DNA of 64,000 bases from Zygosaccharomyces rouxii (GCF_000026365.1 NC_012991.1:744001-808000); one strand, 5' to 3'. Shown: positions 39,526 to 50,447, numbered from the stretch's first letter. Notes: generated by a model not told the origin, from the letters alone. A program made the numbers and translations.

Positions 39526-41355
39526 TTACGAAGCAATGGCGGCACCGATTCCTAGAGTAGCCAACAGCATGCTCACTGAAATTGTGAGGTAACAGAGGAT
39601 CCTTTCCCACCATTTGATGGACGATTTGCAAATCTTCAAGTAAAATAGGCATGGAAGAATTAGACAGATCATAAAACATAGCCCAGCTCCCAAAAATGCA
39701 ATTAGTTTGTCAAATTTGGGGAATATTATTGCGATAGTCACAAAAGCTACATTGACAAAAATTCTGTTGAAAAGCTGAACCAATTCAGCAGTTTTTGATC
39801 GGTTATTACCGTTTTTGAGTTCTATACCGTCGACACCCATCAAAGTATCTAAAACTGAGATAATCGGTCTTGCATTTAATGGCGTCTTGGCAATAGGGAT
39901 CAAGGACATTAGTGAAGAGATTAAAACGTAGACAAAACTAGGATATCCCTCAGTGAGTAAAACATTTCTTGTAATTTCATCATCAACCAGGCTTCCAAAC
40001 ATAAAATATCCAACGACGCTTGATCCAATATCTGTTATGGTGGTAATTTTGTAAGTAGTTTTTAGACAATCGAAAAACTTGGTAGGATGTCTCATATCAG
40101 ACTTCAAGTTTGGAAAAACGGCATGTCCACCCCAGCATGCACTCAGCAATCCAATGGAGAGACAAAAGCTTTTAAAGTCTTTAGGCCATAAATCCGTGGG
40201 CATTCTATCAATTAAGGAGCCCGGTGCTTCTTTCTTGTAAAACCCACAGAGGGCAGTTATGACTACTGTTCCAATCGTCGAGGTAATACCTAGTAAAGAG
40301 ATATTGGATAGGATACTCAAAGGAATAAACACACCAGGAGTCACTGCGAAGAACCCTAAAACTTTGAAAAAATTGGAAGAATATTTGGGAATCAGAGCAT
40401 TTAAAGAATCACCAAATAAAATGATTAACGAAACACCGCTACCCAATAGGTCCAAAGTAAATAAGCATGAAATGAGAATACGACCTTTACTCCCATAGGC
40501 TGCATACCCCAAATCGGCGTAAGACATTAAGGTGGGATCAGTATCCAAACATCTTGAGAGTAGCTCAGCACTACAAAAAGTAGCAAGTGCCAAGATACAC
40601 AATAGGCAAAGGCCTGGAATCCAACCTGCATTTTTCAAGCCTAGTGGAAGAGCTAGAAGGCCAATACCAATTAAAATATTCACCGAGTTGAAAATAGTTT
40701 GTGGACCAGTTGATTTACCTGCTAAAACTGTAACCACTTCGCCATCTTTACCTTCCACTTTTCTCAGGGTAATTAATTCGTTGTCAGCGGCTGTCCCGAT
40801 GTTAGAAATACCTGGAACAATAACAGATTCCACCACGGACGCACCATCTCGAAATTGTGACTGGGAATCACTTATGACACTCATTCCAGTAGCACCATAA
40901 TCATCTACATCTTGAACTGCAGGGCCACTTACTCTTCTATCTCGAAAATTAGCAATCGAAGGTCTAACAGCAATACTACCAGCTCTACCTAGCGCAACAG
41001 ACAATTTACGACCATCTGGAGCGGGTTCCATGGTTTCAGGATTAACCAATTCATCATTAGATTGTTCAAAATAGTTTCTCTGCACATCAGGGTGAACATC
41101 GATATGTCTAAAGGAATTAGCTCTTTTCAAAGAAGTGGCAAATCTACTCAAAGAATTTACACCTCTAAATGAACCAAATGGTTGATCTAAGATTGAATGC
41201 CTCCTATGTGAAAATGATGATCCAGCATTAAACGGAGATTCCCCCACACCATGACTGTTGTTTCCATTACCATTAACTGGAATTGAAATATAATGAACAG
41301 GACCTTGATTCGAATTTTCCCCTCGTAAGGGCTCCTCCTCTGAGGTACCGGCCAT
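39526..41355 (-). CDS. AVT1: Vacuolar amino-acid importer Avt1
   Basis: 609 aa from the ATG at 41355 (S. cerevisiae 602). A hydrophilic N-terminus (about 1-215) with [19 protein letters not shown] and NYFEQ precedes about eleven membrane segments beginning at [25 protein letters not shown]. Later motifs are [15 protein letters not shown] ([17 protein letters not shown]) and [11 protein letters not shown]. Avt1 is a proton-coupled importer of neutral amino acids into the vacuole. It corresponds to YJR001W, the first right-arm gene from CEN10 in S. cerevisiae, which fits the nearby centromere here. Confidence 0.95.
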   Translation of the reverse strand: MAGTSEEEPLRGENSNQGPVHYISIPVNGNGNNSHGVGESPFNAGSSFSHRRHSILDQPFGSFRGVNSLSRFATSLKRANSFRHIDVHPDVQRNYFEQSNDELVNPETMEPAPDGRKLSVALGRAGSIAVRPSIANFRDRRVSGPAVQDVDDYGATGMSVISDSQSQFRDGASVVESVIVPGISNIGTAADNELITLRKVEGKDGEVVTVLAGKSTGPQTIFNSVNILIGIGLLALPLGLKNAGWIPGLCLLCILALATFCSAELLSRCLDTDPTLMSYADLGYAAYGSKGRILISCLFTLDLLGSGVSLIILFGDSLNALIPKYSSNFFKVLGFFAVTPGVFIPLSILSNISLLGITSTIGTVVITALCGFYKKEAPGSLIDRMPTDLWPKDFKSFCLSIGLLSACWGGHAVFPNLKSDMRHPTKFFDCLKTTYKITTITDIGSSVVGYFMFGSLVDDEITRNVLLTEGYPSFVYVLISSLMSLIPIAKTPLNARPIISVLDTLMGVDGIELKNGNNRSKTAELVQLFNRIFVNVAFVTIAIIFPKFDKLIAFLGAGLCFMICLILPCLFYLKICKSSIKWWERILCYLTISVSMLLATLGIGAAIAS

Positions 41356-41968
41356 CAAACTGCTCCTAACTGCTCCTAACCTAACCTAGGTTATCTTGAT
41401 TCAAGAAATGTAAAAGTTAAATTTTTAATCCTTCCTTCTTTTTAAAGCTCGCGATTAATATCGGGAAGTTCCTGAGATTAATTTTGAAAAACATAAAAAA
41501 TATACAACAATCAAGAAATAAGTAGATTTTAATTTATGGAGAATTTTTTTTCCCTTCTTATCCTTTTCTCCATCTTGAATTGTCGCATGATGAGATTGAC
41601 TTTACCCGATTTCTTAATACTTCAATCTGTATTGATAACGATGTGCTCGTAAAAAAAAATTAGGAGGCCATTAATTTAATTGAAAAAAAAAAAAAAAAAA
41701 AAAAAAATGTAAGGTAATATTAAAATGGTATTCCATCTAATATTATGTGCCCTGTCCAACTACCGCGAAACGATTTGCAATATTACTGGATCATGGTATT
41801 AATATGGTTCGCCCAGAATCATTCCAAACGGAAGATGTGCATTGCCGATGATAACATGTGGAGAAAACCGCACTTTAAAGTTATCGCTAATTCTACCCTG
41901 GGCTCTAAAGCCCTTTGAAAGAAATACTCGAATTTGCTCTTTAGTACATTGACAGGTATTGAAGCCTG
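41356..41968. other. Divergent AVT1-YLR001C-like intergenic region
   Basis: About 610 bp. Directly next to the AVT1 start is a decamer pair TGCTCCTAAC (41361-41380) continued by CTAACCTAGG. A run of 25 A bases occupies 41683-41707, and T-rich sequence lies near 41545. I see no supported gene; a minus-strand ORF from 42029 overlaps the next gene's start and looks fortuitous. Confidence 0.55.
41683..41707 (+). repeat. A25 homopolymer
   Basis: Twenty-five consecutive A bases in the promoter interval of the fasciclin gene. Poly(dA:dT) tracts exclude nucleosomes in yeast promoters. The exact length is prone to sequencing error. Confidence 0.85.
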
Positions 41969-44437
41969 ATGAAGCTCTTGTGTTATGTTCAGATCTTTTT
42001 ATCATGGTTTGGATTGGTGTTGACAGCAAGCAGCAACAGTAATGTTGGAATCCAAGATAATTTTCCCTTCACCTCTGTCGTTGACATTTTATCTCAGAAT
42101 GTTGAGTTTTCTACATTTCTAAGAGCTGTGCAGAGGAATGGATTTATCCCGTATTTGAATGAATTACAAAATTATACATTGATGGCCCCTGTAAATTCTG
42201 CATTCATTGATAATGAGCCAGAAGATAAGAATTATAAGTTTGACATTGAAAATTATTTGATCCATGATTCTGTTCTATTAACTTCTGGAATTGATCAAGG
42301 AATTTCTGTCATATCTGAGGGAGTGAAATTTCCCTATGTTTTAGAAAAGTTAAGCGATGATACAATTATTGTTAACGACGTTAAATTGGTAGATTCTGAC
42401 TTGCTACCGAATTTCCAAAATGCTAGTGTACACGGTATCGGGGAAAAAATCAATACGCCTTTTGGATTAAGGAACTTTTTACAAAAGATTGAGCATGATT
42501 TTAACGACTTCCATTTGTTTAATAATTTTACTCGAAATATACCTGCAGTTGAATCAATAACGACCAACCGTACAATATTGATACCTTCAGATTACAATTG
42601 GCATAATTTTTTTTCAGAAGTTGAAATAAATTATATCACAGATGCTTTCAATAGTCTGCAGAGAATGGAAGGAGACACTAGATATATTTGGAATACCGAT
42701 AGACAAAATTTTATTCAAAATATTATAATTGATAAAATCTTGGGTGGCATGGTACCCGATGTACATTATCCGGAAAATCTGAATGGCGATCCGCTTGATT
42801 TTCAAAGTGAAAGAAATGGATCCGTCTTGCTTGTTAATGGCTCAAAATCTTCAGATCTTTCAAATATGGCTTTTAACAGGGGGCTAGTTCATTCCTTTGA
42901 TAATTTAGAGATCATTAAAGATATTATCAGTTTTACTGCTGAGAAATATTTGCATGGGATTAATTGCTCAGATTTTGTCAGAGAACTATATTTTCGTAAT
43001 TTACAGTGCTTGATTAGGGATTCAAGAGAAACTCAAGGTGAGGAAAAAACTATTTTTGTTCCAGATGTTCCTTCGGCTGCTTATGATGGATTCAGTAGAC
43101 CTGGGCTACTGTACCATTTCGTCGGTAGCAAGATCTGGTTGGATCAAGAGTTTTCAGAAGAGAATCTTGGGAAAAGTAGGATGTTTGAGTCCAAGTTTTG
43201 TGATTCTGATGAAAATTTAGGTGGTAATTGTCAGAGGATTAAGATAATTAAAGATCGCGGTGAATACTTCATAAATGAAAAATATAGGGTAATTCATGAG
43301 GAGCCTTTTCAAATTGGAAATACTCTCATTTATTTGGTATCGGACAAAATGAAATTACCAGGAGATTTAACGCCTTCGATAAATCCATTTTACGGATGTT
43401 CCAGGTCATTGATGTTCCTAAGCCAGTTAAATATTCTCGATTTACCTTTGAACAAGGAAGGGTATACTATTCTTATGCCTTGCTTCGATTCGTGGGAATT
43501 TTTGGAGCTGAATCTGCAATTTCTTGAAAACAATATGACTGCCATCAATTCCATAATGAAGAACTTGATTATTGATGGACTTATCTATTCTGATTCAAAG
43601 GATACCACTTTTGAGACGAAAAATTTGCTGGGTGATTCTATATTGGTACAAGCAGAACGCCTGCATAATGGTGAAGGTACGGAGTTGAATCTAAATTTGA
43701 GCAGTGTGGGAACAAAAATAAAAATAAAAAATGACTTAGATTTATTCTTCAGTCAAGGCGTGGTACATCCTTTAGGGCAATTATACCTTCCAAAATCGGT
43801 TACTGTGACGTTGATAGATCTCATCCGTACTACAGGCACTACCCAACTCATTGAGCTTTTCGAGAAATTTGATGACCTTTCCTCAATTATACACGGGAAT
43901 AAACCCTATTCCCTGTTGGTTCCAACGGAGTCATCTCTGTCACTTGTCGGTGATATTCTTAATTCCACTAAACTTCTCAATTTGTTGAAATTGCATGTTA
44001 TAGAAGGAGATTTTACGTCAAGCCTCTTACACTGTGAAGGCAATGTTACTACTTTACTGGGCGATTCGCTGTTCTGCAGGAAAGATTCTCAGGAAAACTA
44101 TTTCTTAGGTGTCCTCAATGGTGCTCAGAGAGAAGTAAGAATCATGAAAAAAGGGTGTTCTTCTCATAATTCCTGTGTCTTTTTGATTGATCGACCAATT
44201 TCCTTACAGTGGTTAAATCGGAGGAAAATTTGGTTTGGGTTACCAAGAAGCCCGTTGGGCATTGCAATGCTCACTGAAACAGTCATATTGTTCATCGGTC
44301 TCTCTCTTTTTTTCTTTAAAAGGAAGAAGGTACCGGGCACTAACTTAGTGTCACCTAATAACGATGATGCAGAAATCACACGTCCCCTTATCGCTCCTGG
44401 CGAAAACACGAGTCCTGACGGTAGAAATGAAACTTAA
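41969..44437 (+). CDS. Fasciclin-domain membrane glycoprotein (YLR001C-like)
   Basis: 822 aa (S. cerevisiae YLR001C has 861). A signal peptide (about 1-20, MKLLCYVQIFLSWFGLVLT) is followed by a large luminal part with FAS1-like segments: VVDILSQNVEFSTFLRAVQRNGF with NYTLMAPVNSAF near residue 30-75, RTILIPSD, and YSLLVPTESSL near 650. Many N-x-S/T sites are present. A single membrane helix near 770 (IAMLTETVILFIGLSLFFF) and a short cytosolic tail with KRKK follow. FAS1 proteins are usually surface adhesion or matrix proteins; the yeast protein's role is not established. It is the last gene before the centromere, exactly as YLR001C borders CEN12. Confidence 0.9.
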   Translation: MKLLCYVQIFLSWFGLVLTASSNSNVGIQDNFPFTSVVDILSQNVEFSTFLRAVQRNGFIPYLNELQNYTLMAPVNSAFIDNEPEDKNYKFDIENYLIHDSVLLTSGIDQGISVISEGVKFPYVLEKLSDDTIIVNDVKLVDSDLLPNFQNASVHGIGEKINTPFGLRNFLQKIEHDFNDFHLFNNFTRNIPAVESITTNRTILIPSDYNWHNFFSEVEINYITDAFNSLQRMEGDTRYIWNTDRQNFIQNIIIDKILGGMVPDVHYPENLNGDPLDFQSERNGSVLLVNGSKSSDLSNMAFNRGLVHSFDNLEIIKDIISFTAEKYLHGINCSDFVRELYFRNLQCLIRDSRETQGEEKTIFVPDVPSAAYDGFSRPGLLYHFVGSKIWLDQEFSEENLGKSRMFESKFCDSDENLGGNCQRIKIIKDRGEYFINEKYRVIHEEPFQIGNTLIYLVSDKMKLPGDLTPSINPFYGCSRSLMFLSQLNILDLPLNKEGYTILMPCFDSWEFLELNLQFLENNMTAINSIMKNLIIDGLIYSDSKDTTFETKNLLGDSILVQAERLHNGEGTELNLNLSSVGTKIKIKNDLDLFFSQGVVHPLGQLYLPKSVTVTLIDLIRTTGTTQLIELFEKFDDLSSIIHGNKPYSLLVPTESSLSLVGDILNSTKLLNLLKLHVIEGDFTSSLLHCEGNVTTLLGDSLFCRKDSQENYFLGVLNGAQREVRIMKKGCSSHNSCVFLIDRPISLQWLNRRKIWFGLPRSPLGIAMLTETVILFIGLSLFFFKRKKVPGTNLVSPNNDDAEITRPLIAPGENTSPDGRNET

Positions 44438-45249
44438 GGAGGTATTCTTGGAAGGAGAGGATATCTTTATACATGAGGTATTCAATCTTTTTCATAGCTA
44501 ACTCGGAGAAAATATTTTTGATTTAAATAATGTCTTTCAAATTGGTTAAAGTAGAACAAAACGTAAATGTTTAATATGATGGAATATGGATATTATGACA
44601 AATTGTTTCAAAAGATACTGGTCACAGATGGCCACTTAATATACTTTAATCAAAGACAAAGTATGATCTAAAGTAGAGTAGATGTAAAAACCGCAATCCA
44701 TTAAAGAGCTTTAGAAGCTGTGTAATTTAATCACATGATATAATAATATATATTATAAGACAGTATATAATTTTATTTAATACTTTCAAAATTAATACAA
44801 ATAAAGCTTTAATTCTATTTTTTGATAATTATCTGTTTTAAAAGCGTTTAAAAAATATTCATTATTTTTGTTGTGGCTTACTTCCGAAACCTCTAATTTG
44901 TTTGATATGTGAGAAACTTTTTCGGAACAAGATTACTGAAGCCTACTTTGAACAAGTTTTTACGTACCTACAAACTAAACTGTTTCGTCTTATCTTCTAG
45001 TATTAATAACGACAGGAAGGTTGGTTCACAAGGAAAAATCTCAGACTAACTACTGAAAAAAATTGCCTAGACAATTTTCGCAATTACAGTTTCTCGCCAT
45101 AAAGAAGATGAACGACTTTATATCGTAAGCTGGTAATAAACAAATGCCTTAAAGCAATTGAACAATATAGGAAGCCATTACTGCAGAATTACACAATACT
45201 TCACTTAAATACAAAGAACCCGAACATACTAAGATTCTTTCCGTAGTAT
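44438..45249. other. Gene-free centromeric interval
   Basis: 812 bp without a supported ORF between the YLR001C-like gene and DNM1. These two flank CEN12 in S. cerevisiae, and AVT1 and PRE3 nearby flank CEN10. The interval contains the centromere DNA elements described separately. Confidence 0.85.
44730..44897 (+). other. CEN: Point centromere: CDEI-CDEII-CDEIII
   Basis: CDEI: ATCACATG at 44730-44737 matches RTCACRTG, the Cbf1 site. CDEII: 44738-44871, 134 bp with 17 G/C, i.e. about 87% A+T, in A and T runs. CDEIII: TGTGGCTTACTTCCGAAA at 44872-44889. It retains TGT at the left and the invariant TTCCGAAA around the essential CCG bound by the CBF3 subunit Cep3; the spacing from TGT to CCG is 12 bases, as in S. 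cerevisiae. The middle of CDEIII (GGCTTAC) departs from the S. cerevisiae TTTTGNT. Gene context is that of CEN10/CEN12. S. cerevisiae CDEII is about 78-86 bp and Kluyveromyces lactis about 160 bp, so this one is intermediate. Confidence 0.93.
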
Positions 45250-47592
45250 TTACAAGGTACCACTAATAATATTCGATGCCTTCTTATAAGTGGCCAATAC
45301 TTGAATGCATTTATCTCTTTCCTGTGCCAAAGTCTGGTCCTCCATTAATAGTTCTTCAAACATGGATTCTTTGTACAACTTGGTAACCAGCCTATTTTGA
45401 ACAGTTTCTTTGGAAAAATTGACAAGCAAGCACATGACAGCCTTTGGAATCTGATCCTCGATCATTTGGCGGATAATATCGAAATAGGATACAATCAACC
45501 TCCTAATTAGCTCACATTCAAGTTCTTCCCTTTCTGTTAATTGCGGCTCTTTGTTTTCTTCACTATCATCCGAACTATCTTGTTCAGCACCGCTTCCATT
45601 GATTTGGAGGTTTTTCATATCAATTAATGTTTGGCCGTTCATATCATTTTGAGCGGAGTACTGCTGTCTACTATGGCCATGGGTACCTCCGTGATGTTGA
45701 TGATCTTGAGATGATTGTTCCTTACCGAAAAAATATTTCAAAAATGAATCCTTTGATTGTTTCATGTCTGCGTTATCACCATCCTCATCCGATTCACTCT
45801 CTGCAGTAGAATCAGATTCAACTCGAGGTGATTCGGGATTTGATTCGTGTATCCCTTCTGCATCTCTTTCTTTTCGAATCTCTCTTTGTAAAAACTCCTT
45901 CTTTTGTTGGAGTTTTTGTTTAGCAAGAAGCTCACCGTTTCTCTTGCGTGTTTCTACAATATCAGCCATTGCCTCTGTAGCACTGAGGAAATTAGGATGA
46001 TTGGTATTGATGTAGGATCTATGAATATCAATGAGGCTTTCCACATAAGACCTTGTGGGGCCCAAGCGTTCTCTCAATAGTTCGCTAACTACTTCGATTA
46101 ACATGCTATGCAATTTTGGGTATCTGGCTAACTCATTGGTACCACAATTATGACAGATCTTCATCAATTCCTCATACACGAGTTCCACACAACGTTGAGA
46201 TGGATCTAATAATAATTTAATCTGTGGTTTGACCAAAAGATCAAATGCAAGTTCAGGGACAAAAAGAGATGGTCTTGGCCCCGTAGAATTCCTAATGGCG
46301 GTTCTAATATCCATGATAGTCAAATTGGCAGTAGGGCTAATAGATCTAAGCGAATTGCCAAAAATGTTGTTGTAAATGTAATAGATACGTGCACCACCAC
46401 ATAGCTCCTTCGTACTAATAGCAGATGAAGTACCATCAATAGAAGAGATAAAATTTGTAGCAAATTTGTTCATTAATTGTAAAACAAGACCTGCCCTATT
46501 TTCACTAGTGATATCCCCAGTATCACCTAGAGAAGCCAATTCCTGCTCTGATTGGCCAATCAGAGTGTTCAATCTTGCCTTAATATCTGGTAATTTATCT
46601 CTAATGTGAGACATCAAAATTTGGTTTAACAGTTTAGCCAAATACCGAGTACCACATCTGCTAGAAATAGTTCTGTAAACGGGATGTCTATTAAAATATT
46701 CTTGTTCATTATCTAGGGCTTCCTCTACAGTCTTATTCAATTGAATATCTTGTTGAGAACGGTTAACCACACCGACAAACCCTAGTCTTAAAGGATATAA
46801 CTTACCTGATAAAATGTCAAGAGCATTGGTTCCAGAATCCATTAAATCTAGTTTAGTAATAACACCTATGGTCCTCTTACCATGAGGATCAACTTCTCTA
46901 GCTAATTTCAAAGACTCAGAGTTTACCAAATCGACATTTGCAGGCGATACCGCTAAAATGATACAACTAGGAGTAGCAATATATTCCAAAAGTAAATTTT
47001 TAATCTGCTTTTCAATATCATGAGGTTGTTCACCAATCGGGACCTTAGTGATACCTGGTAAATCCACTAAAGTCAAATTTAATACACGGGGTGAAAAAAT
47101 CTTTAAATTTATAGGCACTTTACTGATACCTTTATCTTTACCGGCAATTCTTGCAGTTTCATTAGCAATCTCTTGTCTAATTTGTTTGAAATCGTAAAAA
47201 CGACGACCTGGTAAATGTAAGAATTCCCCCCATTCTTCATGCGTGGGCGGTTGGTAATTCTTGTTATTCTTTCTCAGATGATCTTCTAAAGTCATTTCAT
47301 GTTCACCATTCTCTTGTACATCCTCTGCGGTCTGACTTCCCTGATATTCATGGATCAATGGTGAATCTGGAGAAATGTTATTCAATTGCAAAACCAATGG
47401 TCTTCTAGTAACAATACCCGTACCTCTTGGTAAAAAATCTTTACCGACAAGTGTCTCTAGAATTGATGATTTACCGGATGATTGAGAACCTACGACGGCT
47501 AGGATAGGGAGATCTAATGTATCAATCCCAGCATCGTACATAACATCCTGAAGTTTGTTGACTGTGGGGATCAAATCTTCTAGACTGGCCAT
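45250..47592 (-). CDS. DNM1: Dynamin-related GTPase for mitochondrial and peroxisomal fission
   Basis: 780 aa (S. cerevisiae 757). The GTPase domain (about 1-330) has the P-loop GSQSSGKSSILE near residue 34, the switch-I T in GTGIVTRRP, DLPGITKVP near 182, and TKLD near 250. The middle/stalk region follows, with an acidic and Ser/His-rich insert B (about 590-680), then the C-terminal GTPase effector domain (LECELIRRLIVSYFDIIRQM to the end). Dnm1 forms rings on mitochondria with Fis1 and Mdv1. It corresponds to YLL001W, the first left-arm gene of chromosome XII, next to the centromere. Confidence 0.97.
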   Translation of the reverse strand: MASLEDLIPTVNKLQDVMYDAGIDTLDLPILAVVGSQSSGKSSILETLVGKDFLPRGTGIVTRRPLVLQLNNISPDSPLIHEYQGSQTAEDVQENGEHEMTLEDHLRKNNKNYQPPTHEEWGEFLHLPGRRFYDFKQIRQEIANETARIAGKDKGISKVPINLKIFSPRVLNLTLVDLPGITKVPIGEQPHDIEKQIKNLLLEYIATPSCIILAVSPANVDLVNSESLKLAREVDPHGKRTIGVITKLDLMDSGTNALDILSGKLYPLRLGFVGVVNRSQQDIQLNKTVEEALDNEQEYFNRHPVYRTISSRCGTRYLAKLLNQILMSHIRDKLPDIKARLNTLIGQSEQELASLGDTGDITSENRAGLVLQLMNKFATNFISSIDGTSSAISTKELCGGARIYYIYNNIFGNSLRSISPTANLTIMDIRTAIRNSTGPRPSLFVPELAFDLLVKPQIKLLLDPSQRCVELVYEELMKICHNCGTNELARYPKLHSMLIEVVSELLRERLGPTRSYVESLIDIHRSYINTNHPNFLSATEAMADIVETRKRNGELLAKQKLQQKKEFLQREIRKERDAEGIHESNPESPRVESDSTAESESDEDGDNADMKQSKDSFLKYFFGKEQSSQDHQHHGGTHGHSRQQYSAQNDMNGQTLIDMKNLQINGSGAEQDSSDDSEENKEPQLTEREELECELIRRLIVSYFDIIRQMIEDQIPKAVMCLLVNFSKETVQNRLVTKLYKESMFEELLMEDQTLAQERDKCIQVLATYKKASNIISGTL

Positions 47593-47898
47593 TTTTGTAG
47601 ATGCGCGATTCCCTTTTATTAGTTCTGAATCTTATTTCAAAAAGCACAAAGTTTTGAGAGAGTCCTCCACACACACAGCACACCTCAAAACTCTAAATGG
47701 TAATATCCACGCTCAATCGAACCTTAACTCTTAAACTTTCAGCAGAAGAGTTCTATCTTCAACCAATCGGACCCGATCAAAAAGAGAAAAAAATGAAGGG
47801 GGTCGTTTTGAACGAAAATTTAAGGTTTCGGTTTCAGTGTGAAATAAGTAATGGTAATACGAAGTATACACTTCTAGTTCTTCTACCTTGCAATTCCA
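47593..47898. other. DNM1 promoter / RTT109 3' interval
   Basis: 306 bp between tandem minus-strand genes. No gene and no regulatory site that I would name. Confidence 0.4.
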
Positions 47899-49221
47899 TT
47901 ATTTCTTGGGTTTCTTTCTTGTTTGTAAAGTTGTAATTACGTTGACTCTTTTGAGGTTTGACGTCTGTGTCTGTGATGGATCCGTGCTTGTTGAATTCGG
48001 CTCCTTAGCGCCCAGGATTGAAAATACTGGACGGTTCAATCTTATTTTGAAGAAATCTCTGATGTTAGCAAAAGCCTCGAGAGCACCTTCTTCCGTATCG
48101 TACTCCTCTCCTGTAATGTAACTTTTGATATAAGCAAACTGTTTCTTGGAATCTGCAACGTAGATCTCTTCTTGATTTTGATACAAGGGTGAAGTAGGCC
48201 AATGTGAAGATGCTTGTAATAGCGTACCTTGAACACCTATGACTGAGGCAATAACACTGAGGCGGAATTCTTGTCTTTGTGCCAATTCTGTCCAGAAAGT
48301 CGCAAGGTTGGTAGTGTGGATTCTACCCTCTTCAACCAATTGACGTAAGAATCGAGTCTTAGGATCATCTGGAAACAATGGTACCGTAAAAGCCGCCAAT
48401 TCTCCCACATGACGACCAAATATATCACCAACTTGCCAACCGGCGAACCGAACGGTCTTCAAGTGACGGTTCACTTGTGCTGAATCTTCTCCGGGGATTT
48501 GCAATCTGGCCTGAGCAGTTACCTGGAAATCTTGGCAAAGAATATCATCTAAAATGGAAAGCCACCATTGAAGCAATTGAGACCCATCCAAGCAGTGCTT
48601 TTGTTTATTCCGTGACGATTCTGCAAATAAGTATTGAGGTTCAGGTCTAGTGAAAAGACTTATCTTCGTAATGTAATTTGGAGGAAACCTTAAATTCAGA
48701 TAAAAATCGTTTGGTATACTTGGTGGATCTAAGGATGAGAGATGTCTTTTCGATAGAATACGTAACGATTTAATGACTTCTGTACGTTGAGTAAGAAGAT
48801 CCGCTTCTTGGTCATACTTCCTTTCTCGAGGCTTCACCTTTTGTAAGTAATAATTCGGATCAATGCTTAAAATGTATTTGATCAAGTTCTTGGTTAAACT
48901 CTTAAAACTGATTTTAGTATTACAGTACCCATTGGTATCTGCCTTAGATACAAATATCAACCTCTCAGCGGGAGCGTCTTTGTTATGCAATGTAAGAAAC
49001 ACATAGATTTCTAGTGCAAAAATGACTTTCTCTTGGTGGAATAGGGAGAAAAAGTGTTGAACTTTTACTGTTAAAGGTGTACTTTCTGATTTTGGAACGG
49101 GTGTCACTATTGAATGTGTCTGGGTAGGTAAACTTTGCAATTGAAGTACTTGGAATTCCTCATCTTTTGGTAAACAAGATTCTAACAATCGAGCTAAAAC
49201 TTGAGATTGGTTATGATTCAT
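47899..49221 (-). CDS. RTT109: Histone H3 lysine acetyltransferase Rtt109
   Basis: 440 aa (S. cerevisiae 436). The fold is that of fungal Rtt109/p300-type acetyltransferases, with FSLFHQEKVIFALEIYVFLTL, VSKADTNGYC (acetyl-CoA region near 90), SRNKQKHCLDGSQLLQWW near 208 and VRFAGWQVGDIFGRH near 260. The last includes the autoacetylated-lysine and catalytic loop neighbourhood. A Lys-rich tail (LQTRKKPKK) ends it. With Asf1 or Vps75 it acetylates H3K56 and H3K9/K27 on new histones during S phase. It corresponds to YLL002W. Confidence 0.95.
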   Translation of the reverse strand: MNHNQSQVLARLLESCLPKDEEFQVLQLQSLPTQTHSIVTPVPKSESTPLTVKVQHFFSLFHQEKVIFALEIYVFLTLHNKDAPAERLIFVSKADTNGYCNTKISFKSLTKNLIKYILSIDPNYYLQKVKPRERKYDQEADLLTQRTEVIKSLRILSKRHLSSLDPPSIPNDFYLNLRFPPNYITKISLFTRPEPQYLFAESSRNKQKHCLDGSQLLQWWLSILDDILCQDFQVTAQARLQIPGEDSAQVNRHLKTVRFAGWQVGDIFGRHVGELAAFTVPLFPDDPKTRFLRQLVEEGRIHTTNLATFWTELAQRQEFRLSVIASVIGVQGTLLQASSHWPTSPLYQNQEEIYVADSKKQFAYIKSYITGEEYDTEEGALEAFANIRDFFKIRLNRPVFSILGAKEPNSTSTDPSQTQTSNLKRVNVITTLQTRKKPKK

Positions 49222-49496
49222 TGTCAGAGATCCGAGTTCATGAGAGAAGCGACAGTGAAGGGCTATTCACTCAAATCTATATATTAATTTATTGCTAGAC
49301 ATTTTACCTGTACTTCGCGAGCACCTAAACGACAGGGCAAATATAATCAACTACAAAGAAGGTCGATTTGGGGATCAACATAGAAACCTTAGCGTATTCT
49401 ATTAGACTAAATGTCTAGCTAGTACTTACCTTACATCCAAATACTTGTCTTTTTTCTTTTTCCTCTTTATAAAAATGCTTTCATTTTGATATACAT

Positions 49497-50227
49497 CTAC
49501 AAATTCTCAAATTCCTCTGGGTAGACTATCAAACGTTCAACGCCATTCTTCGTCAAAACAACCATTCTGATTACACCGCCAGAAGAACCATCCCATTTGA
49601 TGGCCTGAGAGAGCGAATGTTTGATGAAATCTACAGTTTCGTCCTTAGTCATACCATCTTTGTAGTTCTTATCACAGTACCCATATATGAAAGTGGAACC
49701 TGAACCTGCAATGGCATACTTCTGCTTATGAAGAGAACCACCGATTGGTATACTATAAACTTCTCCCTGATTCTTTTCGTCATAACCCGCCACGATAATA
49801 CCTGCGGTTAGAGCATCCTTGTTCTCATAACATAGTTGTTGAAAAATGGCAGCCGCAGTGCGCGTGGAAGGTTCACCATATTGTGCAGTATATAGATCCA
49901 AATAGTACTGTACGATGTCAGCTACCGCTTGTGTATCTGCTGCAGAACCGGACCTGCAGCACCAGACTTTATCGTGAACACGAGTCAATTTATCCGTAAC
50001 ACGGTTGGCAACATATGGTCCCATAGTAGTACGTGAATCAGCACCTAATATTACTCCATCCTTGAAAGAAACTGCCATACTGTTTTAAATGCATTGTTAG
50101 TATAAACGCCCCTTCAACAATTAACTTAGCTCTTGGTATATATAACAAAGCGCTTAACATACATTGACGTCCCCAGACTGACTTCACCCTTTTTAAGGTG
50201 ATTCACATCGACTTGAATCCCATTCAT
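49497..50227 (-). CDS. PRE3: 20S proteasome beta1 subunit, two exons
   Basis: Exon 1 is 50227-50163 (MNGIQVDVNHLKKGEVSLG TS...) and exon 2 is 50079-49497. Together they give 215 aa, the same length as in S. cerevisiae. The propeptide ends at Gly19, and Thr20 (in SLG|TSIMAV) becomes the N-terminal nucleophile of the caspase-like site. GVILGADSRTT (with the conserved Asp and Arg), the Lys in VTDKLTR, and SGSAADTQA and AGSGSTFIYGYCD follow. Without exon 1 the reading frame would begin at an internal methionine and lack the nucleophile, so the spliced model is required. It corresponds to YJL001W, the left-arm neighbour of CEN10, and has a PACE site upstream. Confidence 0.97.
50080..50162 (-). other. 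PRE3 intron (83 nt)
   Basis: GTATGT at 50162-50157, TACTAAC at 50102-50096 and an AACAG end at 50080. The reading phase is kept across the junction: codon AT|T, Ile22. S. cerevisiae PRE3 also has one intron near the 5' end. Confidence 0.95.
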
Positions 50228-50329
50228 ATTAACTCTCGATAAGCTTTCAATGACTCTCCAAAGTTCTATAATCTACAATAACTTTAAGGTTCCAATTGTT
50301 AACTTGACGCTGTACCTTATAAGTTCCCT

Positions 50330-50338
50330 TTTGCCACC
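50330..50338. promoter_or_regulatory. PACE (Rpn4 site) upstream of PRE3
   Basis: TTTGCCACC, i.e. GGTGGCAAA on the other strand, is an exact proteasome-associated control element, about 105 bp upstream of the PRE3 ATG. Rpn4 binds it to induce proteasome genes. Confidence 0.9.
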
Positions 50339-50447
50339 GTTTTGAAAGAGCGATGATAGTCCATCTCAGGATCCATGTGCGGGTAACACCAAAAGTGACT
50401 ACTAGAATACAAATGTTATCTGTACAATATATGTATATTTCTTACAG

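Noticed and set aside
41799..42029. Minus-strand 76-aa ORF over the YLR001C-like start
   Set aside because: It overlaps the signal-peptide codons of a well-supported gene and resembles nothing known to me.
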